NCBI GenBank assembly: GCA_021647765.1
Contig: JAKIUD010000111.1
Location: 1-6,214, forward strand
Source: Desulfuromusa sp.
Lineage (GTDB): Bacteria > Desulfobacterota > Desulfuromonadia > Desulfuromonadales > Geopsychrobacteraceae
DNA: 6,214 nt
Direction of reading: 5' to 3'
The position numbers were made by a program, and so were the translations under genes. Each line of letters begins with the position of its first letter. Position 1 is the stretch's first letter. Positions 5,301 to 6,214 of this stretch are shown here, in pieces. The notes under the pieces were generated by a model, which saw only the letters and a program-made list of their open reading frames with translations, ran no database searches and was not told the origin of the DNA.

Positions 5301-5329
5301 CTCTCACAGAGCACGCGGAGTTCGCAGAG
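5301..5329 (+). repeat. Type 2 intergenic repeat arm, copy 2
   Basis: CTCTCACAGAGCACGCGGAG and following bases match 4983-5011 at 23 of 29 positions, with AGCACGCGGAG exact. Only the left arm is present, so it is a solo or partial copy. It ends about 30 bp from the 3' end of parE. Confidence 0.45.
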
Positions 5330-5360
5330 AGAATCAAGGGTATGTCTTGAATACTGCCGA

Positions 5361-5669
5361 TTACCCCAAACGTTCGTTTAATTGGCTGACAATATCTCGT
5401 TTTTCATGAATAACACCAATAATCACTGGGGTTATACGGTTTTTGGCGATATAGAAAATGTAGTGATACTTGTATTTGCTGACAAATAAATCAGGGAATG
5501 TTGTTGAAAAAGTACGTTTTGGTATTTCATTCTTTGCTATGTTCAGAAAAGTATTTTTAAGCCCAATCCGGTATCGTTTAAGCGCTTCTTTCCCCCAATT
5601 ATTCAGAGTATATCGCGCAATCTCCATCAAGTCATTTTCAGCAGTGGCAGACAGGTTATAAGGTTGCAT
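5361..5669 (-). CDS. parE: ParE-type toxin (RelE/ParE superfamily)
   Basis: This 102-residue protein is full length for the family. Recognisable blocks are YNLSATAENDLMEIARYTLN at residues 4-23, then NWGKEALKRYRIGLKNTF. The C-terminal beta-sheet follows as KYHYIFYIAKNRITPVIIGV, then IHEKRD with the usual terminal His/Arg pattern. Classical ParE proteins poison DNA gyrase, while RelE relatives cut mRNA on the ribosome; the N-terminal LSxxAExDLxxIxxYT pattern favours ParE. Start: ATG at 5667-5669. The ribosome binding site is weak (GAAGAAAC), and the start overlaps the antitoxin stop by 14 bp (5656-5669), so it is probably translated only by coupling. It appears intact. Confidence 0.9.
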   Translation of the reverse strand: MQPYNLSATAENDLMEIARYTLNNWGKEALKRYRIGLKNTFLNIAKNEIPKRTFSTTFPDLFVSKYKYHYIFYIAKNRITPVIIGVIHEKRDIVSQLNERLG

Positions 5670-5913
5670 TATGCGTTGTTTCTTCTAGAACCTCATTGAA
5701 AATATCATCAACTGATTTGGATGAGAGCTGTCCGTTATTTGCGGCTTCAATACGTGGTTTTAGAAATTCTTCAAGCCTCTGCAGTGCGATCCGTTCTTCC
5801 GAATTTGGCAATGTGCGCTTAAGTACATAATCTTTGATAGATTGACCTTGTAACGCCGCTGCAGCTTTTAATCTTTGATGTTGATCAGTGGTTATTTCAA
5901 TCGATAGTCGCAT
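5656..5913 (-). CDS. parD: ParD-like ribbon-helix-helix antitoxin
   Basis: This 85-residue protein begins with a beta strand, RLSIEITTDQHQRLKAAAAL, followed by QGQSIKDYVLKRTL, a typical RHH/CopG DNA-binding domain. The C-terminal half (LEEFLKPRIEAANNGQLSSK, then SVDDIFNEVLEE) is the toxin-binding helix pair found in the ParD-like antitoxins that accompany short ParE toxins. Start: ATG at 5911-5913, with GAGGT 9 nt upstream. It precedes parE and overlaps it by 14 bp. A strong promoter and a 19-bp palindrome lie upstream (5954-5987), fitting autorepression by the ParD or ParDE complex. No defect is visible. Confidence 0.88.
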   Translation of the reverse strand: MRLSIEITTDQHQRLKAAAALQGQSIKDYVLKRTLPNSEERIALQRLEEFLKPRIEAANNGQLSSKSVDDIFNEVLEETTHNATL

Positions 5914-5953
5914 GGAGTGAATACCTCAAAAATAATGATTATCTCTTTTCTTC

Positions 5954-5981
5954 ATTCTATACTAAAACAACAAATTGTCAA
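5954..5981 (-). promoter_or_regulatory. Predicted parDE promoter
   Basis: On the minus strand a perfect -35 TTGACA (5976-5981) is followed after 16 bp by TAGAAT (5954-5959), five of six consensus bases. The -10 is 40 bp upstream of the parD ATG. This is the strongest promoter-like sequence in the window. Confidence 0.7.
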
Positions 5982-5987
5982 TTTGTT
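5969..5987. promoter_or_regulatory. Candidate ParD operator, 19-bp perfect palindrome
   Basis: AACAAATTGTCAATTTGTT has 9-bp arms (5969-5977, 5979-5987) with one central base and no mismatch. It covers the parDE -35, so a bound RHH antitoxin dimer would block RNA polymerase. Confidence 0.65.
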
Positions 5988-6002
5988 ACATTTGTCACAG
6001 AA

Positions 6003-6026
6003 AAAAGGGACAATAGAATTATGCTT
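6003..6026 (+). repeat. 24-bp RAYT-linked motif, copy D (diverged)
   Basis: AAAAGGGACAATAGAATT then ATGCTT matches copies A and B at 20 of 24 positions. It is the most diverged copy. The next base, 6027, begins the duplicated glycosyltransferase 3' fragment. Confidence 0.7.
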
Positions 6027-6073
6027 ATATGTCACTGGCAACTGGGATGGTGATGTGGACACCGTCTAGCCGA
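6027..6073 (+). repeat. Diverged copy of the glycosyltransferase 3' end
   Basis: Homologous to 4868-4913 with four substitutions and one extra G near 6045. The insertion destroys the VTGNRMVMWTPSSR reading frame (it now reads VTGNWDGDVDTV then stop), so it is not functional coding sequence. It keeps the hairpin: GATGGTG (6046-6052), loop ATGTGGA, CACCGTC (6060-6066). It starts at the base right after motif copy D. Bases 6074-6112 hold nothing I recognise. Confidence 0.7.
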
Positions 6074-6112
6074 TTTTAAATAATACTATTTAACAGAGCG
6101 TAGCGAAAATCT

Positions 6113-6162
6113 CGGGGGCTTGCCCCCGTGCTGGATAGTGTAGACTGGGCTTGTCCCAGTCT
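6113..6162. repeat. Two strong adjacent hairpins, possible IS200/IS605 left end
   Basis: CGGGGG (6113-6118), loop CTTG, CCCCCG (6123-6128); then AGACTGGG (6142-6149), loop CTTGT, CCCAGTCT (6155-6162). Both stems are perfect and share a CTTG loop. They precede a possible TnpA start at 6177. Subterminal hairpins of this kind are what Y1 transposases bind at element ends. They could also be a terminator or a REP pair; neither has a T-tract. Confidence 0.5.
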
Positions 6163-6176
6163 GTATTATTCAGGAC

Positions 6177-6214
6177 ATGGAACTTCAGAGAAATACGCAT
6201 CATGTTTTTAGGTT
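6177..6214 (+). CDS. Possible N-terminus of an IS200/IS605-type TnpA transposase (cut by window edge)
   Basis: The ATG at 6177-6179 opens MELQRNTHHVFR before the window ends. IS200/IS605 TnpA proteins commonly start with a short basic stretch followed by H-S-V-Y/F and then a Y-H-L-V-F strand, so THHVF fits, and paired hairpins directly upstream fit an element end. Against it: only 12 codons are visible and the upstream AGGA is too close to the ATG for a normal ribosome binding site. Treat this as a hint. Confidence 0.3.
   Translation, partial: MELQRNTHHVFR

Noticed and set aside
5209..5409. 66-codon plus-strand frame with a GTG start
   Set aside because: It crosses intergenic repeat sequence (5301-5329) and the 3' end of parE on the other strand; no recognisable domain and basic, low-complexity composition.

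Overview
The window looks like an accessory stretch of a Gram-negative chromosome with moderate-to-low GC. The exosortase/EpsI pair implies an outer membrane and an exopolysaccharide locus. The mix of REP-associated transposase, toxin-antitoxin modules and palindromic intergenic repeats is typical of Desulfobacterota/Desulfuromonadales-like or other environmental proteobacteria. That taxonomic guess is weak, because no marker gene is present.

Layout. Bases 2-196 (+) are the last 64 codons of an IS256-family transposase. Bases 235-338 hold two identical 24-bp copies of a motif beginning AAAGGGGACAGGCGAATT. Between them lies a 48-bp exact copy of an internal piece of the hepT gene found 1.4 kb away. 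Bases 407-1336 (+) encode a Y1/HUH REP-associated (RAYT-like) transposase. A toxin-antitoxin block follows on the minus strand: hepT (1406-1744), mntA (1734-2039), a truncated PIN toxin vapC (2105-2317) and its AbrB-type antitoxin vapB (2305-2535). Bases 2536-3000 are intergenic and carry a diverged inverted repeat. The plus-strand exopolysaccharide/protein-sorting genes come next: exosortase (3001-3837), epsI (3964-4602), and a translationally coupled ORF (4599-4916) that looks like the two ends of a membrane glycosyltransferase joined through another copy of the 24-bp motif. Bases 4917-5360 carry only repeat relics. A ParDE module lies on the minus strand (5361-5913) with a strong promoter and a 19-bp palindromic operator candidate. 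The right edge (5990-6214) has a fourth, diverged motif copy joined to a second copy of the glycosyltransferase 3' end. Two strong hairpins follow, then possibly the first codons of an IS200/IS605-type TnpA.

How it fits together. Exosortase and EpsI probably process PEP-CTERM-like surface proteins in an exopolysaccharide locus, but no substrate is visible here. The three toxin-antitoxin modules are self-contained stability or defence elements; one of them has lost its toxin. The most unusual signal is the 24-bp motif. In two places a 45-48-bp fragment of a gene from this same window begins at the base immediately after the motif, and in a third the motif sits at what appears to be an internal deletion in the glycosyltransferase gene. 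This suggests a RAYT-linked element whose 3' edge is a recurrent recombination or copying junction.
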